DNA of 37,586 nucleotides. It comes from Deltaproteobacteria bacterium (GTDB lineage: Bacteria; Desulfobacterota; Desulfuromonadia; Geobacterales; JAJYBI01). Positions 1 through 6,263 of the stretch are shown here, piece by piece. Numbering within the stretch: the first letter of the stretch is position 1; every line of letters begins with the position of its first letter. Position numbers and translations under genes: made by a program. Where the stretch lies: contig JAJYBI010000034.1 of assembly GCA_021779095.1 (NCBI GenBank), forward strand, positions 1 to 37,586, read 5' to 3'. The notes beneath the pieces were generated by a model. It had not been told where the DNA came from. It did no database searches and worked only from the letters and a program-made list of their open reading frames with translations.

Positions 1-138
1 TTCCGCTAACCCCTTCTCCCTCTGGGAGAAGGTGGCCGGAGGCCGGATGAGGGAGATTTATGAGATGGGAAATCGGCCTTTTCCCTCACCCTAGCCCTCT
101 CCCAGAGGGAGAGGGGACTCTTTAAACGTCTAGCGGAA
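1..138. repeat. Fold-back (MITE/REP-like) intergenic repeat
   Basis: The ends are inverted copies: TTCCGCTA at 1-8 and TAGCGGAA at 131-138. Inside are two strong hairpins, CCTTCTCCC/GGGAGAAGG (12-20 with 24-32) and CCCTCTCCC/GGGAGAGGG (95-103 with 107-115). The two hairpins are imperfect inverted copies of each other, so the whole segment can fold back on itself. It has no coding capacity. It may extend left of the window, although the terminal match suggests that base 1 is close to its end. Short palindromes of this Geobacter-like style are usually multicopy, but copy number cannot be judged here. Confidence 0.6.
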
Positions 139-181
139 GATTAACGCTAATCAGGAAACCGCTTATCGTGTCAGCAAGAAT

Positions 182-223
182 CCGTTTCGCCCCCCGCTGC
201 GAAGGCGCGTGACGGCGAAACGG
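182..223. repeat. Perfect 10-bp inverted repeat
   Basis: CCGTTTCGCC at 182-191 is matched exactly by GGCGAAACGG at 214-223, with a 22-base loop. It lies downstream of the minus-strand transglutaminase gene, beyond that gene's terminator. It has no T-run. Its function is unknown; a structured 3' end or part of a repeat element is possible. Confidence 0.4.
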
Positions 224-250
224 CACCGGGTCCGGGTCCGGCTCTCGTCG

Positions 251-284
251 AAAAAACGGCCACGGTCCCCGGGAACCGCGGCCG
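251..284 (-). terminator. Rho-independent terminator of the transglutaminase-like gene
   Basis: Read on the minus strand, a GC-rich stem with outer arms CGGCC/GGCCG and inner arms CGGT/ACCG is followed directly by TTTTTT (the A-run at 251-256 on the plus strand). It begins about 30 bases after the stop codon of the minus-strand gene at 316. This is the standard intrinsic terminator architecture. Confidence 0.8.
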
Positions 285-315
285 CCGTTACACTGCAGTA
301 AACCCCGATCATAGC

Positions 316-1320
316 CTATTCGTGATAGGTGATCGTATAGACGAACTGTTTCGGCAGGTACCAGTCGAGCGGTGCGCCGTCCACCTCCGCGTAGGGATAG
401 CCGAAGGTGTTGAGCGGGGCGCCCGCCTGGCGCGGATTCAACACGATATCGCGCCCCACGGCCAGTTTGACCCGGTACTGGTCGATCCCCCCCCAGAAGA
501 ACTTCCGGTAGGCGACCGTCTTAGGGTCGTCCAGGGAGAGTTTCTGCACCAGCATCATCTTCCGCACGTCGGCGGGATCGGCCGGCACCCACCCGTATCC
601 CGGCAGATAGAACTCCGACCAGCAGTGCTGCCAGGCGGTGATATCCTGTACCTCTTTCTTGCCGAGACGGATGCCGAAGACCTCCCGGGCCGGCACGCCG
701 GCGGCACGGCAGAGGGCGACGAACACCGACGAGATGTCGGTGCATTTGCCGCCCGGCTGCTTCAGAAGCTGGCAGACGTCACCCTTGCCGCAGCCGATGG
801 TATTCGGGTCCCGGTACATGTTCACGCAGGTCCAGTCGTAGATCGCCTTCGCCTTGTCGAGGACACCGGTCTTGCCGGCGGTGATCCTGTCGGCCAGCTT
901 CTTCACCTCGCCGGTAACCGGTACCAGCGAGGACGGGGCCAGGTAGCGGGCATAGTCGGCCGGGTCCCAGGCCGCTTCCGTTTTCGGGAAATCCCGGCGC
1001 TCCACCTCGTGGCGGGTCACATGGAACGAGAAGGTCAGCTTGCGACTATGGACACCCTTGTTCCACCGGGCGTACAGCATGGCGTTGCCGTTCACCGGAT
1101 CGGTGTAGACCGCGGACTCGGCATAGTCGCCGGTCACCTTGATGCCGGTCACGGACTGGTGCGCATCGGAGACCGGATACGGCACCCAGAGCTTCACCTC
1201 TTTGCCCGCATCCTGGGCCGACAGGTCGAACAAACTGGTAACGGTGCCGGAACAGTCCGCCCCCCATGCGGATACGGCGGTCATCACCACCAGAAACAGT
1301 ACGAAAAGACTCTTTTTCAC
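316..1320 (-). CDS. Secreted transglutaminase-like (papain-fold) domain protein
   Basis: 334 residues. An N-terminal signal peptide (about residues 1-21, hydrophobic core LFVLFLVVMTAVSA) predicts export. Cys23 is not in a lipobox because Asp precedes it. Residues about 140-250 match the transglutaminase-like superfamily: the catalytic Cys lies in GGKCTDISSVF (C193), His in WQHCWSEFY (H232) and Asp in VPADPAD (D248), so the Cys-His-Asp triad is complete. Bacterial members are mostly peptidases or cross-linking enzymes of the periplasm, and the substrate here cannot be inferred. The N-terminal 120 residues look like a beta-rich domain. The gene stands alone on the minus strand, diverges from the LysR gene across 165 bp, and ends at a strong terminator. 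Confidence 0.85.
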   Translation of the reverse strand: MKKSLFVLFLVVMTAVSAWGADCSGTVTSLFDLSAQDAGKEVKLWVPYPVSDAHQSVTGIKVTGDYAESAVYTDPVNGNAMLYARWNKGVHSRKLTFSFHVTRHEVERRDFPKTEAAWDPADYARYLAPSSLVPVTGEVKKLADRITAGKTGVLDKAKAIYDWTCVNMYRDPNTIGCGKGDVCQLLKQPGGKCTDISSVFVALCRAAGVPAREVFGIRLGKKEVQDITAWQHCWSEFYLPGYGWVPADPADVRKMMLVQKLSLDDPKTVAYRKFFWGGIDQYRVKLAVGRDIVLNPRQAGAPLNTFGYPYAEVDGAPLDWYLPKQFVYTITYHE

Positions 1321-1485
1321 GCGCTCTCTCCTTCAGATTGATTCTTCCGGCAGCGGCACGGGGTGTCGTCAGGTCCCGACACCCCGCGCCGGTTGCGGCG
1401 TGACCATTTAAGTGAATTGACAGCGGGAATGCAAATTGATAATTTCCATCATCTCCATACCAGCCATCGGAAGATTGAATACCAC

Positions 1486-2385
1486 ATGAACCTGAAGCAG
1501 CTCGAAATATTCATCGCCATCGCCCGGACCGGCAGCTTCTCCCGCGGCGCCGATATGGCGCTCCTCACCCAGTCGACGGTAAGCCAGCATATCTGTGCCC
1601 TCGAAAACGAATGCGGCGTACGGCTCTTCGACAGGACCGCCCGGGGCGTCCTGCTCACCGACGGTGGGAAGCTACTCCTGGAGCATGCCCACCGGGTCCT
1701 GGACGAAGTGCGCGAAACGGAGCAGGCGCTGAACCGGTATCGCGGTGCGACGGATGTCGAACTCGTCGTCGGCTGCAGCACCACCCCTGCCGATTACCTG
1801 ATCCCCCGCGTCCTGCCGATACTGGCTAAGGAGGCACCCGGCATCACCCTGACGGTTCTGGGGGGAGACAGCAGCGAGGTCCTGGAGATGCTGACCGCCG
1901 GGAAGGTGTCGGTAGGGGTGGTCGGCTGCCGGACAGATACGGACGGCATCGATTTCACCCCGCTCTGCCGGGACGAGATCGTGCTCGTCGTCCCCCCCTC
2001 CCACCGCTGGGGGAGCGGCAACGCCATCGACGTTTCGGAGCTTGCAGGAGAACCGCTCATCCTACGGGAACCGGGATCGGGAACGGGGAAGGCGGTAACG
2101 GACGCGCTTACGGCCGTCGGCATCACCGTGCAGCCGGGTGCCGTCCGCGCCCGGCTGGCCAGTGGCGAGGCGATCAAGAGGGCGGTTATCGAGGGGGTGG
2201 GTGGTGCGTTCGTCTCGGGCCGGGCCGTGCGCGACGAAGTCCGGCGGAACGAGCTGCGGGTCGTGCCCGTCCACGGGCTGGCCATCACCCGCAAGATCTA
2301 CCTGGCAGTCCGGTCAGGCCGGGAACAGTCGCCGGCCGCGGCCACGTTCTGCACTATCCTGCGAAAGCTGCTCGACGGGGAGTGA
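1486..2385 (+). CDS. LysR family transcriptional regulator, selenium-metabolism/CysB-like type
   Basis: 299 residues from the ATG at 1486. An in-frame extension to 1363 exists, but MNLKQLEIFIAIA is the classical LysR beginning, so the internal start is chosen. Residues 1-60 form the winged helix-turn-helix (TQSTVSQHICALE is the recognition helix region). Residues about 90-295 form the periplasmic-binding-like effector domain, including the REPGSGTG motif typical of CysL/CysB-like members. The wording closely resembles the regulators annotated in Geobacter relatives as selenium-metabolism-associated LysR, a family-level recollection rather than a search result. LysR proteins often regulate a divergent neighbour, here the transglutaminase gene. 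Its stop overlaps the GTG of the degenerate response regulator by four bases (GTGA). Confidence 0.88.
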   Translation: MNLKQLEIFIAIARTGSFSRGADMALLTQSTVSQHICALENECGVRLFDRTARGVLLTDGGKLLLEHAHRVLDEVRETEQALNRYRGATDVELVVGCSTTPADYLIPRVLPILAKEAPGITLTVLGGDSSEVLEMLTAGKVSVGVVGCRTDTDGIDFTPLCRDEIVLVVPPSHRWGSGNAIDVSELAGEPLILREPGSGTGKAVTDALTAVGITVQPGAVRARLASGEAIKRAVIEGVGGAFVSGRAVRDEVRRNELRVVPVHGLAITRKIYLAVRSGREQSPAAATFCTILRKLLDGE

Positions 2386-2593
2386 CGATAGAAAAGGTCC
2401 TCATCATCGACGACGAATCGTTCATCCGCGAAAACGTGGTGCGGGTCCTCTCGGAAACGGGGGACACCGTACTCGGCGCTGCGGACGGAGCAGCTCCCCG
2501 CCGAGATCGGGGATGTGCACGGTGCAGGCGACCCAAAAACTGCAGATCCCCCGCGGCACGTTGCGCTACAAGATGGCGAAGTACGGGCTCTGA
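2382..2593 (+). pseudogene. Remnant of an NtrC-type sigma-54 response regulator
   Basis: Three pieces of one protein family lie in order but in three reading frames. From the GTG at 2382 the frame encodes the start of a receiver domain, with VLIIDDES carrying the acidic pocket, and is recognisable to about 2487. From 2488 a second frame reads EQLPAEIGDVHG, the sequence type that follows the AAA+ domain of NtrC-like activators. From 2525 a third frame reads QATQKLQIPRGTLRYKMAKYGL and a stop, a typical Fis-type DNA-binding C-terminus. The phosphorylation Asp, the whole AAA+ sigma-54 interaction domain and part of the linker are missing, so at least two deletions or frameshifts occurred. The GTGA overlap with the LysR gene implies that the intact ancestor was co-transcribed with it. 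A functional 73-residue protein from 2382 to 2603 is unlikely. Confidence 0.75.
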
Positions 2594-2652
2594 TCGTTTC
2601 TGAAGGACTCCGGTTCCTTTCCTGAACGCTGCATACCGCCGGACAAGCCGGC

Positions 2653-4494
2653 TCAGATGATCCCGTGGAGCGGCCCGCCCGGCGCCCCCAGCGCGTCCAC
2701 CTCCCGCTCCACCGCCGGATCGTCGATGAGCGGCGGCGCATGGTGCGGCTTTCTGCGGGCGTCGATCACAAGCGGCCCCTCGCACCCCCAGTGCTTGCAC
2801 CGCGTCACGGCACCCACCCCGTAGATATCCGCCGCCGGGTTGGAGCGGGTGAAGACGCTCCAGAGGAAGTTGTTGAGGGTTTCGGCAGCGAATGCGCTGT
2901 CGTCCACCACGACCACCAGCGGAAATCGCGCCAGGTCGCCGGTCTCCGCAAGCTGCGTACAGAGCGCAGCAAGCTCCCGTTCCGCGCCGGGCGCGTAGGC
3001 GGTGCAGGCCGGTCCCCGGACCGCCACGATCCCCGGCAGACAGAGCCGCGGGTCGGCGAAGCCGTCGGGGAGCCGCACATCCGCGGGGATCTCCGCCGGC
3101 AGGTCGCGGCGCTTCGGCCCCACCGCGGCGATCACCACCTTGGAGCCGCGGTTCAGCCCCTCTCCGGAGTAGTCCAGGGTGTCGATGGTGGTACAGGTCT
3201 GGAAATGGAGGTCGCGGCGCCAGTCCACCCGCTCCAGGACGTGGCGCAGGAACGCCGGGATGTCGTGGATGTCGAGAGTGGGTGCGTCCTCGTGGGCGGC
3301 GATGAACAGGTACTTCGCCAGCGACAGCTGACCCTGGCCGAGGATGGCGTTGGCGATGGTGAGGATCTCCCGGGGCTCCCGCTCCGTCGCATACGGGACG
3401 TACCGCTCCGAGCCGATGGCCAGAAGCAGCGGATGGACGCCGGCGGCGTCCACGGCATGCACCGCCTTCACCCCGGGGAGCACGTCGGGGATCAGCTCGC
3501 CGGTCAGCTCGTGGATAAAGGCACCGAAGGTGGTGTCCTCCTGGGGGGGGCGCCCCACGGTGGTGAACGGCCAGATGGCGTCTGGCCGGTGGTAGACGTT
3601 TTCCACCCGGAGGACCGGGAAGTCGTGGACCAGGCTGTAGTACCCCAGGTGGTCGCCGAACGGCCCCTCGGGGAGCGTGCGGGTCGGGTCGATGATGCCG
3701 GTGATGCAGAAATCGGCCTCCGCCGGCATGGGGAGCGCCCCCGGCAGCCGCACCATGGGGAGCCGGTGCCCACCCAGCAGCCCTGCGAAGGAGACCTCCG
3801 GCATCCCCTCGGGGAGCGGCATGACCGCGGCGACCGTCATGGACGGCGGTCCGCCGACGAAGACGTTCACCCGGAACGGCACCCCCCGCTCCAGTGCCTC
3901 CGCATGGTGGACGCCGATCCCCCGGTGGATCTGGTAGTGGATGCCGACCTCCTCGTTGAGCGTATACCGGTTGCCGGCCAGCTGCACCCGGTACATCCCC
4001 AGGTTGGAACTGCGGGTGCCGGGCCGGGCAACGCTCTCGGAATAGACCTGCGGCAGGGTGATGAACGGGCCGCCGTCGTCGGGCCACGATTTCAGCTGCG
4101 GCAGCCGGTCGATGGTGGTACGGCGCCCGGTCACCGGCCCACGGGAGACGGTTTTCGGCATGAGGTGCAGCGCCGCCAGCGGCGAGCTGCAGAATGCGAA
4201 CGGATGCCGGAGCGCCCGGGACGGGTCCAGCTTGAGCCGCACGAGCCGTTCGATGGCGTCCAACGTATCGCGGAAGATGTGCCGCACCCGCGGCAGGGTA
4301 CCGAACAGGTTTCCCAGCATCGGGAACTCCGTCCCCTTCACCCGGGTAAAGAGGAGCGCCGGGCCTCCGGCCTGATAGACCCGCCGCTGCACCGTCCCGA
4401 TCACCAGGTTCGGGTCCAGCTCCCGGTCGATCCGGATCAGGTCCCCCGACCGCTCCAGATCCCGTACACATTCCTGCAGGTTTCGATATCCCAT
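2653..4494 (-). CDS. UbiD family (prenylated-FMN) decarboxylase
   Basis: 613 residues, longer than E. coli UbiD (about 497). UbiD-family enzymes use prenylated FMN, supplied by UbiX, to decarboxylate aromatic or unsaturated acids in the cytoplasm. The diagnostic segment EGPFGDHLGYYSLVHDFPV, followed by a TVGRPP motif, is present and matches the conserved core of UbiD. The N-terminal MGYRNLQECVRDLERSGDL is the usual family start. Roles in ubiquinone or menaquinone synthesis, or in aromatic acid metabolism, are all possible, and the extra C-terminal length gives no clue that I can read. No ubiX lies nearby. It is monocistronic on the minus strand and diverges from the liv operon across a 376-bp regulatory gap. 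Confidence 0.85.
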   Translation of the reverse strand: MGYRNLQECVRDLERSGDLIRIDRELDPNLVIGTVQRRVYQAGGPALLFTRVKGTEFPMLGNLFGTLPRVRHIFRDTLDAIERLVRLKLDPSRALRHPFAFCSSPLAALHLMPKTVSRGPVTGRRTTIDRLPQLKSWPDDGGPFITLPQVYSESVARPGTRSSNLGMYRVQLAGNRYTLNEEVGIHYQIHRGIGVHHAEALERGVPFRVNVFVGGPPSMTVAAVMPLPEGMPEVSFAGLLGGHRLPMVRLPGALPMPAEADFCITGIIDPTRTLPEGPFGDHLGYYSLVHDFPVLRVENVYHRPDAIWPFTTVGRPPQEDTTFGAFIHELTGELIPDVLPGVKAVHAVDAAGVHPLLLAIGSERYVPYATEREPREILTIANAILGQGQLSLAKYLFIAAHEDAPTLDIHDIPAFLRHVLERVDWRRDLHFQTCTTIDTLDYSGEGLNRGSKVVIAAVGPKRRDLPAEIPADVRLPDGFADPRLCLPGIVAVRGPACTAYAPGAERELAALCTQLAETGDLARFPLVVVVDDSAFAAETLNNFLWSVFTRSNPAADIYGVGAVTRCKHWGCEGPLVIDARRKPHHAPPLIDDPAVEREVDALGAPGGPLHGII

Positions 4495-4620
4495 GTCATG
4501 ACTCTCCCGTCTCTCTTCGCGTGCAGATTGTACTTACCGTGCCCGGTCATCGCAAGTCAACAGAAATGCCACTCCATCCGGACGTCGGCCGTGTCCGGTG
4601 GCCGATTCCCGCCAGCAGGT

Positions 4621-4636
4621 TGGCCGATATTGGCCA
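4621..4636. promoter_or_regulatory. Candidate enhancer/operator palindrome upstream of the sigma-54 promoter
   Basis: TGGCC-N6-GGCCA is a perfect dyad whose right edge lies 85 bp upstream of the -24 element. That is the distance range at which sigma-54 activators (bacterial enhancer-binding proteins) bind. A similar half-match sits about 20 bp further upstream. Assignment as an activator site rests on position and symmetry only. Confidence 0.4.
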
Positions 4637-4721
4637 GAACGCCCCGGTCCGCACCTGCTTCCCACCCCATGAAACCGTGACGACAGACGACGTTTCGGAC
4701 AGTTACGAATCCCGACGACTC

Positions 4722-4736
4722 TGGCACCACGCTTGC
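4722..4736 (+). promoter_or_regulatory. Sigma-54 (RpoN) promoter of the liv operon
   Basis: TGGCAC-N5-TTGC matches the -24/-12 consensus exactly, and the invariant GG (4723-4724) and GC (4735-4736) have the required 10-base separation. Transcription would begin near 4747, leaving a leader of about 120 bases before the ATG at 4871. Sigma-54 control fits an amino acid or nitrogen-related importer and would require an NtrC-type activator. Confidence 0.75.
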
Positions 4737-4870
4737 CATCAGATAACACAGGGTCCCATTGTGCCGTATTCACACACAACAACGCAGCGGACGCCCCCGC
4801 TACCATAAGTGGATTTTCATGCATATTGCTGTACCATTAGTTCGAGCAGATCACCCACAAGGAGGCATAC

Positions 4871-6037
4871 ATGAGAAACAGAGCCGTTTCACTCGCCGTT
4901 GCCGTCTGCCTGGCCCTTCCCGGGATGGCCCACGCCGCCACGAAGAAGGTAAAACTCGGTTTCATCAACACCATCACCGGTGCCGAGGCACCCATCGGCG
5001 AGAACCTCACCAACGGCGTCACCCTCGCCCTGGAGGATCTGAAGAAGAAGGGAATCGACGTGGACCTGGTGAAGGAGGACGACACCGGCAAGCCGGAAAA
5101 ATCGCTCTCCGCGTTCGAAAAGCTCGCCACCCGCGATAACGTGGCCGGCGTCGTCGGACCGTACACCTCGTCCTGCGCAAACGCCGTGGCCAGCCGCGCC
5201 GACCAGTACAGGGTCCCGCTGCTGATCCCGGCCGCCGCCAAGGAGGAGATCACCCAGAAGGGGTACAAATACGTCTTCCGGCTCAACGCCCCCGCCGATG
5301 TCTACTCGTCGGTCCTGATGGATGCGGTGCTCGAAATGGGGAGGCCGAAACCGAAGACCATCGCCTACATCTACGCCAACACCGACTTCGGCATCTCCAC
5401 GGTGAAGACGGCGAAGGAGTACGCCGCCAAGGTGGGGCTGAAGGAGGTGGCGGACGAGAAGTACCAGAAAGGCTCCCCCGACTTCCGCTCCACCCTCACC
5501 AAGATCAAGGCCCTTTCCCCCGACCTCGTCTTCATGGTCTCCTACGAGGTGGACGCCATCACCCTCATGCGGCAGTCGAAGGAGATCGGGCTGACCCCGA
5601 AGGCGTTCCTCGGCGCCGGCGCCGGCTTCACCACCGCCCAGTTCCTCGCCCAGAAGGATATCTCCAACCTGGTCTTCTCCAGCACCCAGTGGACCGAGGA
5701 CGTGAACTGGCCGGGGGCCAAGGCGTTCGCCAAGCGGTACAGGGCGAAGTTCGGCAAGGAACCGTCCTACCATGCCGCCTGCGCCTATGAGGCGATGATG
5801 ATCATGGCGGAGACCGCCGCGAAGAACGGCGGCAACCGCGACAGGATCCGCAACGGCCTGGCGACGGGCAGCTGGAACGGCATCATGGGACACGTGAAGT
5901 TCATCTCCTACGGCAGGTTCAACAACCAGAACCGGCACGAGATGCTCGTGCAGCAGATCCAGAACGGCCAGTACGAAACGGTTTACCCCAGGAAGTACCG
6001 GACCCGCTCCCCCATCTACCCGTTCCGCTGGAGATAG
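4871..6037 (+). CDS. Branched-chain amino acid type ABC transporter, periplasmic substrate-binding protein
   Basis: 388 residues with a signal peptide of about 22 residues (cleavage after AHA), so it is periplasmic. The mature part begins KKVKLGFINTITGAEAPIGE, the usual opening of the type I solute-binding (Leu/Ile/Val, LivJ/LivK) fold, and continues as two alternating lobes (VAGVVGPYTSS, PLLIPAAA, TIAYIYANTDFG). A GGAGG at 4861-4865 sits five bases before the ATG. It is the first gene of the liv operon and feeds the LivHMGF complex. The true ligand could be a branched-chain amino acid, an amide or another small carboxylate, since this family is broad. A strong hairpin follows the stop codon and may raise its transcript level relative to the permease genes. 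Confidence 0.9.
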   Translation: MRNRAVSLAVAVCLALPGMAHAATKKVKLGFINTITGAEAPIGENLTNGVTLALEDLKKKGIDVDLVKEDDTGKPEKSLSAFEKLATRDNVAGVVGPYTSSCANAVASRADQYRVPLLIPAAAKEEITQKGYKYVFRLNAPADVYSSVLMDAVLEMGRPKPKTIAYIYANTDFGISTVKTAKEYAAKVGLKEVADEKYQKGSPDFRSTLTKIKALSPDLVFMVSYEVDAITLMRQSKEIGLTPKAFLGAGAGFTTAQFLAQKDISNLVFSSTQWTEDVNWPGAKAFAKRYRAKFGKEPSYHAACAYEAMMIMAETAAKNGGNRDRIRNGLATGSWNGIMGHVKFISYGRFNNQNRHEMLVQQIQNGQYETVYPRKYRTRSPIYPFRWR

Positions 6038-6043
6038 TGAATA

Positions 6044-6084
6044 CAGGCACTGGGCACTGGGCATTTTCTCCCGCCCAGTGCCTG
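6044..6084 (+). repeat. Perfect 12-bp hairpin between binding-protein gene and livH
   Basis: CAGGCACTGGGC (6044-6055) pairs exactly with GCCCAGTGCCTG (6073-6084). A tandem partial copy of the left arm (6053-6062) can pair with the same right arm, giving a tighter 10-base loop. There is no long T-run, so it is probably a processing or attenuation structure rather than a full terminator. Such hairpins are known in other importers to make binding protein more abundant than permease. Confidence 0.55.
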
Positions 6085-6109
6085 GCGCCTGGTGGATTGT
6101 TGTAAAACC

Positions 6110-6244
6110 CAGGTTGTTCAAAAATAGTCAGATCGTCGCACCCGCAGCACGCCACGCGTAGGCGCCCGAAGGGTGAGGCCACAGGCCGAAGTCACAAGGA
6201 GGCTTGCAAGGACGGCGGCGAGATGGCTGTTTTTCAACAACCTG
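6110..6244. mobile_element. MITE-like element with about 24-bp imperfect terminal inverted repeats
   Basis: The left end CAGGTTGTTCAAAAATAG (6110 onward) and the right end (6222-6244, ending TTTTTCAACAACCTG) are imperfect inverted copies of roughly 23-25 bases. They enclose about 85 bp with no gene. The element fills most of the gap between the binding-protein gene and livH inside a single operon. Size and ends suggest a non-autonomous miniature transposon or a bacterial interspersed palindrome. A closely similar intergenic sequence seems familiar from other Geobacter genomes, which I cannot verify here. Confidence 0.55.
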
Positions 6245-6263
6245 CCAGCTCCCGGAGTTGTCC

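Larger units (their letters stand above)
4495..4870. other. Divergent intergenic region, UbiD gene / liv operon
   Basis: 376 bp without a convincing gene. It carries the sigma-54 promoter at 4722-4736 that faces the liv operon and the palindrome at 4621-4636. A second weaker dyad, TGGC-N8-GCCA, lies just upstream at about 4599-4614. Short frames here (for example 4521-4808) lack codon character and recognisable content. Confidence 0.5.

Noticed and set aside
316..1320. Lipoprotein signal at Cys23 of the transglutaminase-like protein
   Set aside because: The residues before the Cys (Gly-Ala-Asp) do not form a lipobox, so an ordinary signal peptide is preferred.
322..1341. Long plus-strand open frame opposite the transglutaminase-like gene
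   Set aside because: It is a GC-rich shadow frame: His/Arg/Gly-rich, no recognisable domain, and the opposite strand has a signal peptide and a full catalytic triad.
2354..4471. 705-codon minus-strand frame within the UbiD gene
   Set aside because: It is in another frame of the UbiD gene, with Pro/Arg/Gly-rich content, whereas the UbiD frame is clearly conserved.
4889..6121. Minus-strand frame opposite the binding-protein gene
   Set aside because: Antisense shadow with no domain content; similar long shadows lie opposite livH and livM/livG.
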